Notes under the pieces: generated by a model
The model's input: the letters and a program-made list of their open reading frames with translations, nothing else
What the model was told of the DNA's origin: nothing
Databases searched by the model: none
Shown here: one piece after another, positions 43,480 through 52,200 of the stretch
Numbering within the stretch: position 1 is the stretch's first letter
Layout: the number at the start of each line of letters is the position of its first letter
Assembly: GCA_942492935.1 (NCBI GenBank)
Contig: OW818654.1
Location: forward strand, 558,001 to 622,000
From: JANJUO01 sp942492935
GTDB taxonomy: Bacteria > Bacteroidota > Ignavibacteria > Kapaibacteriales > UBA2268
DNA: 64,000 nucleotides
Direction: 5' to 3'
Translations under genes and position numbers: made by a program

Positions 43480-44136
43480 TTAACATCCTTCGCGTTTTGG
43501 CTTTTTCCCAACTTGTTTTGTGTTTGCTGAAGGAGCTGTTATTTTTGGCATTGCCATTTTTGGCATTTCTGTTTGAACTGCTCCACCAATTAGCATTCTT
43601 GGTGAGCCACCAAAATATTTACTGATTTCGGAAATTTTTGCAAAATTGGCTTTTTCATCTGGGCTTGCATTTTCTGATAGTGATGGAAACAAAATTTTGT
43701 TAGTCCATTCATTCAAGCCACCTTTAAGCAAATAAACCGCACTGAATCTTTTAGATTTCAGCAAAAACCATGCTTGTGCGGCTTGCAAATTATCATCAGA
43801 GTAAATTAATATTTTTGTATTTTTTGGAGATTGCAAAGATAGTATATCATTGATTTTCATATTGATTGATGTAGGAATATTGTATTCATTAAACAATTTT
43901 TCACTTCTTAAATCAATCAATGTAAAATCAGCATTTTTTTGAATTAACCAATTTGCAAGTTGTTCAACGGTAACATTTGAAGATTTATCCTGAATTTTGA
44001 GTGCCAATTCAGAAGCATCTACTTTAACAATTGTCGCTTTTAGTGGGTCGTTCAAAAACATTGCAACAAAGCCAAGAATCAATGCTACTAAAGCAAGTTT
44101 TTGATTGATTGTTAAATTATTCAAATCGATTTTCAT
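43480..44136 (-). CDS. Membrane-anchored rhodanese-fold protein lacking the active-site Cys, with C-terminal Cys
   Basis: 218 aa. N-terminal membrane segment (KLALVALILGFVAMFL), then a rhodanese-like domain at about 55-150 (ADFTLIDLRSEKLFNEYNIPTSINM ... LLKGGLNEW). The active-site loop reads IYSDDNLQAAQAW, with Ser where the persulfide-forming Cys belongs. The long tail (PKMAMPKITAPSANTKQ) is flexible and ends KKPKREGC, which holds the only cysteine of the protein. It overlaps the upstream sulfur-channel gene by 4 bases (ATGA), the last gene of the operon. By analogy with DsrC or SoxY swinging arms, the terminal Cys could carry sulfur; this is inference. Confidence 0.85.
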   Translation of the reverse strand: MKIDLNNLTINQKLALVALILGFVAMFLNDPLKATIVKVDASELALKIQDKSSNVTVEQLANWLIQKNADFTLIDLRSEKLFNEYNIPTSINMKINDILSLQSPKNTKILIYSDDNLQAAQAWFLLKSKRFSAVYLLKGGLNEWTNKILFPSLSENASPDEKANFAKISEISKYFGGSPRMLIGGAVQTEMPKMAMPKITAPSANTKQVGKKPKREGC

Positions 44137-44735
44137 TTTGTTGCTCCATCTTTTTTATAACCATATTTCTTTTCAGCCCACTCTGCGGCAATAAATCCAC
44201 CTAATGCCATCAAAACCACAGCAAAAACCAAAACACCATAAGAGATATTAAAATAATTAGGTAATAATACTTTACCAAGATGAGTCATATTTGCAAAATT
44301 TTCAATAAATGGATAAACTTCTCCATAGATAAATGTTCCCAAGAAAACGCCAATTACATAAATTAATCCATCAATTTTTCCTGTTGAACAAGCGACCATT
44401 GAAGTTCCCGGACAATATCCACCTACAACAAATCCAACCCCAAGAATCAAACCACCTACAATTTGAGGTATTAAATATGTATCGATAATAGTCAGTTGAG
44501 ATATATCCATCATTCCAAATGCAGAAAGAAAATAAATCCCAAGCATTGCAGTTACTATCGCTGTAAACATAACTTTGAATACTGTTAAGTCTGTGAAGTA
44601 GAATTGAGCGGCTAATTTTTTTGCTGTTCCAAAACCGGCTCTTTCCAAAAACCATCCAAAGCCAATTCCGATAATAAATGCAAATACTAAACCAGTTTCT
44701 ACTCCAAAATAGTCAAATTTAAAATAGGGCATCAT
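44133..44735 (-). CDS. YeeE/YedE-family sulfur-compound channel, second half
   Basis: 200 aa from MMPYFKFDYFGVE, the Met best spaced from a GAGGAG ribosome site. Conserved GYCPGTSMVACSTGKIDG, the cysteine-bearing half-motif of thiosulfate/sulfur transporters (YeeE/YedE, TsuA). About five membrane segments, with WFLERAGFGTAKKLAAQFYF as the N-terminal family motif. With the preceding gene it makes up one split pseudo-symmetric transporter in the inner membrane. Confidence 0.9.
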   Translation of the reverse strand: MMPYFKFDYFGVETGLVFAFIIGIGFGWFLERAGFGTAKKLAAQFYFTDLTVFKVMFTAIVTAMLGIYFLSAFGMMDISQLTIIDTYLIPQIVGGLILGVGFVVGGYCPGTSMVACSTGKIDGLIYVIGVFLGTFIYGEVYPFIENFANMTHLGKVLLPNYFNISYGVLVFAVVLMALGGFIAAEWAEKKYGYKKDGATK

Positions 44736-45274
44736 AACCATTGTCTCCTCATAAAATATGCAAACAAATAAGCACCACCAAAAACACAAAGCATAAATGC
44801 CCAACTGCCCAAATTCAAAATCGAACCACCTGTTAATGCTTGTCCGCTTGTACAGCCGCGTGCAAGTTTTGCCCCAAATCCCATCAAAGCACCTCCTAAA
44901 AGTGCAAAGAATAGTCGCTTATTATTTGAAATTCTTGGTCCTTTTTCAATACTTTTGTTTACTCTTCCAGCAAATATTCCTGAAATAAATCCACCAACAA
45001 TTACTCCAAGAACTTCAAAAATCAACCAATCTTTAAATGGACTTGTTTGACCATCTCCAAGATATTCAGAATAAAAATTATTTCCAGAAGCATGCTGTGG
45101 AGCAACAGAATTAACACTAACTGCAACAACAGTTGAAACTGCTCCTGATGCACCTAATCCTCTCCCCATAATAATATACGAGAAAAGTAATACCAAACCC
45201 AATCCCAATCCTGCAATATATGGATTCATATATGGCTTAGGTTTCATTGAATGTGAATGCGAATGATCCGACAT
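44732..45274 (-). CDS. YeeE/YedE-family sulfur-compound channel, first half
   Basis: 180 aa from MSDHSHSHSMKPKPY; GGAG nine bases upstream supports this start over one 27 bases earlier. Histidine-rich start (HSHSHS). ARGCTSGQALTGGSILNLGSWAF is the other Cys half-motif of the YeeE/YedE fold. Four to five membrane segments. It overlaps the next gene's start by a few bases. Expected role: import or export of thiosulfate, sulfite or polysulfide for the molybdoenzyme encoded upstream. Confidence 0.9.
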   Translation of the reverse strand: MSDHSHSHSMKPKPYMNPYIAGLGLGLVLLFSYIIMGRGLGASGAVSTVVAVSVNSVAPQHASGNNFYSEYLGDGQTSPFKDWLIFEVLGVIVGGFISGIFAGRVNKSIEKGPRISNNKRLFFALLGGALMGFGAKLARGCTSGQALTGGSILNLGSWAFMLCVFGGAYLFAYFMRRQWL

Positions 45275-45301
45275 AAATAATAACTCCAAAATATATTTCA
45301 A

Positions 45302-46249
45302 TTATTTAAAAAACGCAGTTGACCAATGACTTGCCTGTCCAGCAGATACAATAATTAATCTTAACATTAATCCACCAAGCATTACAAAAATTGGTGCAAT
45401 TGAAGTGTGATTAATCTTATTATTTACAGCGGCAAGTTGTACAATTAGTGGCAATATTATTCCAAGCCCAACAACAAATACCCAGAATATGGCAGTATAT
45501 TCTCCGCCATGAAACATATTTGCCGCTTCTATATGTGTTTGTGATGAACTTAAAAATCCAATAAATATCAGAATAATTATAAAAAATTCTGCTATCAAAA
45601 AAATGTTATCAGATTTTGCAAGCATCTTTCTTTCAGTTTCATCTTTGGCAACTAAATGTATGAATGCGGCGGCGGATGAAAGCCCAGAAGTTAAGAATAA
45701 TATCCAAAGCATTGAACTATTCCAAACTGGTCTTGCACTAAACGAACTTAGTAAAACTCCAGTATATAATCCTAACAAAATTCCAACAGACATACTCATT
45801 ATGCTGAAAATTCTAAGTGCTTTTTGATTATTCATAAAAAATTCTGAAACTTTGCTTAGAAAAGAGAGTTTTGATTTTAGGTAATCAGGTACTTTTAGTA
45901 ATAGATTTATTAAGAGAATTGGGTACACCAAAAGCAATATCCATGCTCCCCAAGACATGGGCGACCACCATTGAAAAGTTGTGTACATTCTCCATACATA
46001 TAATTTATGCTCCAAATCCAAAAATAAGGCAAACATACCCAAACTGATAGAAACTAAAGCTATCATTGGAATCATAAAGCAAGAGCAATTAGAATTTTTT
46101 ACTCTTCCAGTGAAAATAAAATATCCAGAAATTATCATCATACCGGCAACAAGTCCACCAAGAAAAAGATATACTCCAATTTCCCAGCCCCAAATATGTA
46201 AATGTGGGTCAATTTGCCAATTATGTCTTGTATTAACTAATTCGTGCAT
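45302..46249 (-). CDS. NrfD/PsrC-type membrane quinone-interacting subunit
   Basis: 315 aa from the ATG of MHELVNTRHNWQIDPHLHIWGWEIGVYLFLGGLVAGMM, with an AGGAG site upstream. Eight to nine membrane segments. The first one carries the NrfD signature (WGWEIGVYLFLGGLVAG). Binds quinone and exchanges electrons with the FeS subunit. No heme ligands are expected. It starts 10 bases after the FeS gene. Confidence 0.9.
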   Translation of the reverse strand: MHELVNTRHNWQIDPHLHIWGWEIGVYLFLGGLVAGMMIISGYFIFTGRVKNSNCSCFMIPMIALVSISLGMFALFLDLEHKLYVWRMYTTFQWWSPMSWGAWILLLVYPILLINLLLKVPDYLKSKLSFLSKVSEFFMNNQKALRIFSIMSMSVGILLGLYTGVLLSSFSARPVWNSSMLWILFLTSGLSSAAAFIHLVAKDETERKMLAKSDNIFLIAEFFIIILIFIGFLSSSQTHIEAANMFHGGEYTAIFWVFVVGLGIILPLIVQLAAVNNKINHTSIAPIFVMLGGLMLRLIIVSAGQASHWSTAFFK

Positions 46250-46259
46250 ATTTTTCTCC

Positions 46260-46799
46260 TTAATACAAATAAAATATTTGTGGATTAGTACCGGCTTCTG
46301 GGATGTTCGCATGATATTTTCTACTATTTAATAGCAAACTTACTTCACTTTGTGGATCATCAAAATCTCCAAAGTGCATACAATAAGTTGGACAAACAGA
46401 AACACATGCTGGCAATTTCCCATTTTCAACTCTATGATTACAGAATGTACATTTCGAGGCATAGCCCTCCGGATGAATAAATCTTGCATTGTATGGACAA
46501 GCCGCAATACATGCCTTGCAACCACTACATTTGTCTTGATGAACAAGTATAACTCCACCATCATCTGCTATATGACTTGCTCCACATGGACAGCAATATA
46601 CACATGGTGGATTATCACAATGATTACATCTTTCGCTTCTAATTTCCATTCTGATTGTTGGAAATTTTCCATTGGATTCATAAACAATCCAATCACGGTT
46701 GAATCCTTCAGGTACGTTGTTTTCTGTTTTACAAGCCACTACGCAATCCATACATCCAACGCATTTTTTTGTATCTATTACCATACCGTATCTTGCCAT
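46260..46799 (-). CDS. Four-cluster ferredoxin subunit of molybdopterin oxidoreductase (PsrB/PhsB-like)
   Basis: 179 aa from MARYGMVIDTKKC. Four [4Fe-4S] motifs (CVGCMDCVVAC, CNHCDNPPCVYCC, CSGCKACIAACP, CTFCNH..CVSVCP). In the second motif the usual VCPTGA is CCPCGA, adding two cysteines. No signal peptide of its own, so it is probably co-exported with the Tat-targeted catalytic subunit. Electron relay between the molybdenum subunit and the membrane subunit. Confidence 0.93.
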   Translation of the reverse strand: MARYGMVIDTKKCVGCMDCVVACKTENNVPEGFNRDWIVYESNGKFPTIRMEIRSERCNHCDNPPCVYCCPCGASHIADDGGVILVHQDKCSGCKACIAACPYNARFIHPEGYASKCTFCNHRVENGKLPACVSVCPTYCMHFGDFDDPQSEVSLLLNSRKYHANIPEAGTNPQIFYLY

Positions 46800-46800
46800 T

Positions 46801-49008
46801 TTATGCCTCTCCAACAATAGTTACAAAATTTACACTCATACCTGTTCCGCCCATTAATGGATCAACATTATATTTAGTTACTAATTGAGAATCATTTGCA
46901 CCTTTCATATAAGTATTGAAAAGTGCTTTGGATTGATGTCCAAAACCATGCACCATAAACACACAGTCAGTTCGGATTCTTTCAGTTGCTTTCACTTTTA
47001 CTTTATTACTTATTATGCTATCTTGATTTTGCAATCTAATATAATCACCATTTTTGACTCCAAATTGATTTGCAATATTGATATTTATCCATACTTCATT
47101 TTCTTCCATCATATCTTGCAAAATTGGATTTGATTGGGTAAGACTAAATGTATGAACTGGAGCTCTGCCAAATAGTAATCGCAGATATCCAACTGGTGGT
47201 TCTTCTGGTTTTGTATATTTGGGAATTGGATCAAAACCTTTTTCTGCTAATTGTGTTGAATAAAATTCTACTTTGCCAGTAGGTGTAAAAAATTCAGTTG
47301 GAACGCCATCTTCAACATAAATTGGAACAGACGCACCATTAATAATACCTTTTTCTTTTAATTCAGAATAAGATAATCCAGCACTTTCAATTCTTGTTTT
47401 TAAGTATTCTTCAATATTATTCCAAGGGAAGTAATGACCTACACCAATTTTTTCTGCTAATTTTTTTGCTATCCAATAATTTGGCTTCTGATCATCGGGA
47501 GAATCTATCACTGGCTGTCTAATTCCAACAAAAGGAGTTTTGAATGGAGTAATGTTTAAATCATCAAATCGTTCTAAATATGTAGATTCTGGTAAAACAA
47601 CATCGGCATAACCAGCTATTTCACTCGGAATTACATCAATTGCTACAAGTAAATCAAGTTTGTCGATTGCTTTTAGAGTTTCCTCTTGATTTGGTAGAGC
47701 ATTCATTAGATTTGTTGCATAAACAATCCAAGATTTTATTGGATATGGTTTGCCAGTAATTGTTGCTTCTCTGATACCATTTGTTAATCCTTCCTCTTCT
47801 CCAGCCCATGGATATTTATGATCAGGATTATCTGCTCTTGGCACAGTAATTTCAGGATATGCTGGATATGGATAAGCAGGAATAGCCATTTTTGTTGGTT
47901 TGAAAAATGCACCTTTATGATTCCAATTGCCAAGGAGTGAATTAACTAAAGCAATTGCCCTACTTCTTTGTGCATCGTTACCATACCAAGTTACATGTCT
48001 TCCCGGATGTATAAATGAAGCAGGTTTGAATCTTGCTAATTCCCTAATAGATTCAATGATTAAATGTGGTTCAACTCCAGTTTCGGTATAACACCATTCA
48101 GGAGTATATTGAGATACTTCCTCCGCAAATTGTTCAAATCCAAAACCATAATTAGCAACAAAATCTTTGTCGTATAAATTTTCTTTAATTAAAATATTTG
48201 CCCATGTTAACAAAAGAGCAATATCAGTACCCGGTTTTATTGGTAAATAATATTTTGCTTTTCCGGCAACCACAGAAAATCTAGGGTCAACCACGATTAT
48301 TGAAGCACCATTATCAATAGCTTTCGATAGTTCCTGAACCTGTGTATTATGAATATTTTCGCCAAGATGCGAGCCAATCAGAGCCATACATTTTGTATTC
48401 TCAATGTCAGTTCTTTCAGGCGAACCTATTGCTTCTCCAACGGTTAATTCAAATCCAATTTCTCTTGGACCTCTGCATTGAGCAAATGAAGGAGCAAATA
48501 GATGTGGAGTTCCAAACGCTTTAAAAGCGTGCTTTAAGAAATTGCCACCAATGCCATGAGAAAAATATGCAACAGATTCTGGTCCATGTTCCGCCTTAAT
48601 TTTGTTAAGTTTATCAGCTATGTAGTTAAGAGCTTCATCCCAAGTAACTACTTTCCAAGATTCACTTCCCCGCTTACCTGTCCTGATTAGAGGTGATTTT
48701 AGTCGTGTTGGGTCTGAGTAAGCACCAACACCTCCAGTTCCTCTTGGGCAAAGTCTGCCATTACTTAAAGGGTCTAATGGATTTCCCTCAATTTTCCATA
48801 ATTTACCATCTTTTAGATACGCAATAGCGCCACATTTCCAAAAGCATAAATTACAGCAAGTCGGAATTGCTTTAATCCCTTCATTTGTATCATTTCCAGC
48901 AATTAACTTTGTGCCGTTAGTTATTTGATTGATAGCTCCAACAGTAGCAGCAGCGGCAAAAGTTGCAGAGGAAATTTGAAGGAATTTTCTTCGCGAAAAA
49001 GACTTCAT
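46801..49008 (-). CDS. Molybdopterin oxidoreductase catalytic subunit (thiosulfate/polysulfide-reductase-like), Tat-exported
   Basis: 735 aa. Twin-arginine signal SRRKFLQISSATFAAAATVGA. N-terminal [4Fe-4S] motif CCNLCFWKCG...CPRGTGG, then MGD-binding DMSO-reductase-family domains (ESVAYFSHGIGG, FAQCRGPREIG with a Cys at the expected Mo-ligand position, IIVVDPRFSVVAGKA, SFIHPGRHVTWYG, and the C-terminal GHQSKAL...DPLMGGTGMSVNFV). Neighbours (FeS, NrfD, two sulfur channels, rhodanese) argue for a sulfur-oxyanion or polysulfide substrate. Tetrathionate, arsenate or selenate cannot be excluded from sequence. It overlaps the MerR gene by 4 bases. Confidence 0.92.
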   Translation of the reverse strand: MKSFSRRKFLQISSATFAAAATVGAINQITNGTKLIAGNDTNEGIKAIPTCCNLCFWKCGAIAYLKDGKLWKIEGNPLDPLSNGRLCPRGTGGVGAYSDPTRLKSPLIRTGKRGSESWKVVTWDEALNYIADKLNKIKAEHGPESVAYFSHGIGGNFLKHAFKAFGTPHLFAPSFAQCRGPREIGFELTVGEAIGSPERTDIENTKCMALIGSHLGENIHNTQVQELSKAIDNGASIIVVDPRFSVVAGKAKYYLPIKPGTDIALLLTWANILIKENLYDKDFVANYGFGFEQFAEEVSQYTPEWCYTETGVEPHLIIESIRELARFKPASFIHPGRHVTWYGNDAQRSRAIALVNSLLGNWNHKGAFFKPTKMAIPAYPYPAYPEITVPRADNPDHKYPWAGEEEGLTNGIREATITGKPYPIKSWIVYATNLMNALPNQEETLKAIDKLDLLVAIDVIPSEIAGYADVVLPESTYLERFDDLNITPFKTPFVGIRQPVIDSPDDQKPNYWIAKKLAEKIGVGHYFPWNNIEEYLKTRIESAGLSYSELKEKGIINGASVPIYVEDGVPTEFFTPTGKVEFYSTQLAEKGFDPIPKYTKPEEPPVGYLRLLFGRAPVHTFSLTQSNPILQDMMEENEVWININIANQFGVKNGDYIRLQNQDSIISNKVKVKATERIRTDCVFMVHGFGHQSKALFNTYMKGANDSQLVTKYNVDPLMGGTGMSVNFVTIVGEA

Positions 49009-49475
49009 TGTTGCCTCGAATTTATATTTATTGATTCTCTGATTGATTCTTTTATTGATTCACATTCATTGTGCGATTTATAAACTATACACTTTCTACA
49101 TTCCTGAGCTTCGCACATATTTGATTTATGTTTAAATGTCCAGCATGGACTTAAAACAGATTTGTATGCTTCACAATTTTTTTTGTCTTCATCTGAGCAA
49201 TTCTTAATTGCCCAGCATGGTATCATGGAATAAAGAGCATTTATAGCCGCAATTGTGAATTTTTTATTTATGATGGAGTCTCGAATACATTTCAGTCTGA
49301 TTACATCATTTTGTGAGTAAAGTCTATGTTTTGAATCTTTTTTATAAGGAATAACAAGACCTTCACTTTCATACAAACGTAAAGTATGAACCGATATATC
49401 CAACATTTCAGCCACTACTCCAATTTGCATTAGTGGTTCATCATGGTCAAAAATATCTTTCTTTTCATTTTCCAT
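49005..49475 (-). CDS. MerR-family regulator with cysteine-rich C-terminal domain
   Basis: 156 aa. Winged helix-turn-helix MerR domain (MQIGVVAEMLDISVHTLRLYESEGLV ... HRLYSQNDVIRLKCIRDSI). The C-terminal about 60 residues hold eight cysteines in a duplicated pattern (PCWAIKNCSDEDKKNC and PCWTFKHKSNMC, then CRKC), resembling the two-CW arrangement of small anaerobe proteins. It probably senses redox state, a metal or reactive sulfur through these thiols. First gene of the operon, with ATGA overlap to the catalytic subunit; it likely controls its own operon. Confidence 0.9.
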   Translation of the reverse strand: MENEKKDIFDHDEPLMQIGVVAEMLDISVHTLRLYESEGLVIPYKKDSKHRLYSQNDVIRLKCIRDSIINKKFTIAAINALYSMIPCWAIKNCSDEDKKNCEAYKSVLSPCWTFKHKSNMCEAQECRKCIVYKSHNECESIKESIRESININSRQQ

Positions 49476-49762
49476 TTGAAATAATCTATTTTAAATAACA
49501 TACAAAAACTAATTTCTAAAATATAGATTTTTTATAATTCAAACAAATGATTTTTTTATAATTTCAATAAAATCATATATTTAGCTATTTCTAATAATTA
49601 TATTAGAACTACCTAAAATAAATTTTCGTTCATATTAGAAATCAATTTATTGATATTAAATATCTTAAAATTTATGAAATGTTGAATTATTTCATGATTT
49701 TGCATTATTAGTATTGTTTAGATTTCGTACATTTCTGATTTGTTTAACAAACGTTTAAAGAT
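49476..49762. promoter_or_regulatory. Promoter region of the sulfur operon
   Basis: An AT-rich 287-base spacer upstream of the MerR-type gene, with no gene or repeat-family member. As first gene of the operon, the regulator must be transcribed from here. No clear MerR-type dyad with a 19-20-bp spacer could be picked by eye. Confidence 0.4.
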
Positions 49763-49903
49763 ATGGAAAAATACTCTAAATGTCATTCTCAAGAATATTG
49801 TACAGATGGTATAGTCAAAGGCAGACAACGTTTTAAATGTAAATCATGCAATTATAGATTTACTTTTGAATATTTAAGAAAACCAGAAAAGTTGAAGATA
49901 TAG
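49763..49903 (+). pseudogene. IS1-type transposase N-terminal fragment (zinc ribbon only)
   Basis: 46 codons reading MEKYSKCHSQEYCTDGIVKG, then RQRFKCKSCNYRFTF. This is the InsA-like zinc ribbon (C..C...KG.QR..C..C...FT) that opens IS1/IS1595-type transposases, but the first Cys pair is degraded (CHSQEYC). It ends at a stop without the rest of a transposase. It ends 2 bases before the convergent mobA stop. It may be a remnant or a tiny stand-alone zinc protein. Confidence 0.6.
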
Positions 49904-49905
49904 TA

Positions 49906-50535
49906 TCAATTTTCAATAATTTCAATCACTTTTTCATAGTCTTCAATTTTATTCATATTCAAAAAAATATCTTTATGCCATCCTTCCATTTTTTCTATAT
50001 CATCAATAATAAGCACATTAGATTTATCAATCAATTGATGCACTTTGCATTTTCGCTTTTTTTGATTCAAAACCCTGATTTCGGAAGAATTATCTGCTTC
50101 GATAATCTCTGAAATTAATGGAATTAATGATTTATTATAAATACCACAAAGTTGTTGAATATAGCCATCTGCTTTGGAAACAATAATTTTCTTTTCGGAA
50201 TCAATATTTACAATGCTTTTAACAAATTCGGAATTCATTAATGGCAAATCGCAAGAAATTATGAAATTTTTCTGCGTTTCGCTATTTATTAATCCACTAT
50301 GAATACCAGCCAAAGGTCCAACATTTTTATAAATATCAGTATAAATCTCTAAATTCAAAAATCTATATTCATCTGGAGTATTTGTTATTAATATAACTTT
50401 GCTAAATATGGAGTTCATCATTTCAACAACACTTTCGATTATGGTTTTATTATTCATTTTCAAAAATGATTTATTTTCGCCCATTCGCGTACTTTTTCCA
50501 CCTGAAAGAATTATTCCTGTTATATTATCATACAT
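49906..50535 (-). CDS. mobA: Molybdenum cofactor guanylyltransferase
   Basis: 209 aa. GTP-binding LSGGKSTRMGENKSFL, then DIYKNVGPLAGIHSGL and FIISCDLPLM, the MobA core. Attaches GMP to Mo-molybdopterin to make the MGD cofactor used by DMSO-reductase-family enzymes such as the one encoded upstream. Overlaps the 3' end of moeA by 16 bases; last gene of the Moco operon. Confidence 0.93.
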   Translation of the reverse strand: MYDNITGIILSGGKSTRMGENKSFLKMNNKTIIESVVEMMNSIFSKVILITNTPDEYRFLNLEIYTDIYKNVGPLAGIHSGLINSETQKNFIISCDLPLMNSEFVKSIVNIDSEKKIIVSKADGYIQQLCGIYNKSLIPLISEIIEADNSSEIRVLNQKKRKCKVHQLIDKSNVLIIDDIEKMEGWHKDIFLNMNKIEDYEKVIEIIEN

Positions 50536-51713
50536 CTTACTTGCTCTCCAATTGAAATTTCATTTAAATGTTCATCGAATTCAACTATACAATTTGCTTT
50601 TGAGATATGGAAAAGGTTACCGCTGTTTTGGGAGAATTCGGTATTTACAGATATTTCAGCACTTGTATTTTGATAATTTCCCAAAAGAAAATGCATTTTC
50701 CCATCTTTTTTTGTGATTTTATTTTTTAAAGTAGCGTAAATTAAGCGATTTGAATCAATTGAATATATTTGTTCTATTAATGGCTTAATAAATATTTCAA
50801 ATCCAATAAAAGATGATAGGGGATTGCCAGGCAATCCAAAGATTAACTTGTTTTTATATTTAGCAAACAAAATTGGTTTTCCGGGCTTAATATTTACTTT
50901 CCAAAATAGAATTTCGGCATTAAGTTCTTCAAGAATTTCTTTAATAATATCATACTTGCCAACAGAAACTCCACCTGTCGTAATTATAATTTGTAATTCT
51001 GAATTTAGCATTTCTTCGAATTTCATTTTTAAAATTCTTTTTTCATCTATGAAAATTCCACCAAATTTTGCATTTAAATGATTTTTTCTTGCTTGCGAAA
51101 CCAAACTATAAATATTTGAAGATCGAATTTTATCCATTTCAGGAAATTCTGAAATATCAATAAGTTCGTCTCCTGTTGAGATTATTTCAGTTAATACATG
51201 TTTGAATACTAATATTTTGTTTTTTCCGCATGTTGCTAAAATTGGAACATGTTTATTACTAAGAGTTTGGAATTTTTCAATTGTTAATCTTTCCTTTTGA
51301 ATATCATTACCTTTTATTCGGATATTGGCGCCAAGTTTGAAACTTTTATAGTTTTTTAATATAATATTATTGCCAACTTGTTCAACATCTTCAATAGGAA
51401 TAACACAATTTGCAGAATCTGGAATTTTACTTCCAGTAGTTATCAAAACAGCATACCTATCTTTTATGTCATAATCTTTGAAATTTCCGGCACTGATTTC
51501 ACCAAATACTTCCCAATCCTTGATATTTTCATCAAAATTAATAGCAAAACCATCCATCGCCGAATTATCAAAAGGAGGAATATCAATATCCGTATAAATA
51601 TCCTCAGCAAGAACTCTACCTTCGATTTCAAGAATATTAATTGATTCAGTTTCTAATGAAATATTTGAAGTACTTTGCTTAATTATTTCAATCGCATCTT
51701 TGTAATTTAACAT
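50520..51713 (-). CDS. moeA: Molybdopterin molybdenumtransferase
   Basis: 397 aa. N-terminal MoeA domain (IPPFDNSAMDGFAI, AVLITTGSKIPDSAN), central MoCF-binding domain (EIISTGDELID, IITTGGVSVGKYDII, KPGKPILFA, LPGNPLSS) and the beta-barrel domain IV. It inserts molybdate into adenylated molybdopterin. No separate mogA/moaB is present in the window. Adjacent to the MOSC gene with zero spacing. Confidence 0.95.
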   Translation of the reverse strand: MLNYKDAIEIIKQSTSNISLETESINILEIEGRVLAEDIYTDIDIPPFDNSAMDGFAINFDENIKDWEVFGEISAGNFKDYDIKDRYAVLITTGSKIPDSANCVIPIEDVEQVGNNIILKNYKSFKLGANIRIKGNDIQKERLTIEKFQTLSNKHVPILATCGKNKILVFKHVLTEIISTGDELIDISEFPEMDKIRSSNIYSLVSQARKNHLNAKFGGIFIDEKRILKMKFEEMLNSELQIIITTGGVSVGKYDIIKEILEELNAEILFWKVNIKPGKPILFAKYKNKLIFGLPGNPLSSFIGFEIFIKPLIEQIYSIDSNRLIYATLKNKITKKDGKMHFLLGNYQNTSAEISVNTEFSQNSGNLFHISKANCIVEFDEHLNEISIGEQVRCMII

Positions 51714-52199
51714 CTAAACCTCAATTGTAACTGTATCACTTGGAAAAATTTCGCCACCGTTTAACACTTTTGCAAATATACCTTCGCGTGGCATTACGCA
51801 ATCTCCAACAGTATAGTAAATTGCACATCTTGAATGACATTCTTTGCCAATTTGAGTAACTTCCAATTGTACTTCATTCCCAATTTTAATCTTTGTTCCA
51901 ATTGCTAAATGTGGCAAATCTATGAATTCAGTAGTAATATTTTCTGCAAAGTCGCCTGGCTTTAAATTTGGTAAGCCAGATTTTCTCATTTTATCGATAC
52001 TTTCGATTGCAAGAAAACTTATTTGTCTATGCCAGTCTCCAGCATGAGCATCGCCTTCAATACCATGATTAACTCTAAGTTTTGCACTCGTAACATTAGA
52101 TTTGGGGATTCCCTTTTCTTTACTAACAGATAAAGCAACCACTTTTCCTGTTTTAATAATTTCTTTATTTTCTTTGAATAAGTTTAAATTCATTTCCAT
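51714..52199 (-). CDS. MOSC domain protein
   Basis: 161 aa. MOSC signatures VNHGIEGDAHAGDWHRQIS and GKECHSRCAIYYTVGDCVMPREGIFAKVLNGG, with the conserved Cys. Stand-alone MOSC proteins are thought to bind or sulfurate the Mo cofactor. Its place between moaC and moeA ties it to Moco synthesis here. One base separates it from moaC. Confidence 0.92.
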   Translation of the reverse strand: MEMNLNLFKENKEIIKTGKVVALSVSKEKGIPKSNVTSAKLRVNHGIEGDAHAGDWHRQISFLAIESIDKMRKSGLPNLKPGDFAENITTEFIDLPHLAIGTKIKIGNEVQLEVTQIGKECHSRCAIYYTVGDCVMPREGIFAKVLNGGEIFPSDTVTIEV

Positions 52200-52200
52200 A

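Noticed and set aside
46350..46820. 156-aa plus-strand ORF opposite the FeS subunit
   Set aside because: Its Cys/Trp-rich peptide is the antisense of cysteine motifs in the real gene.
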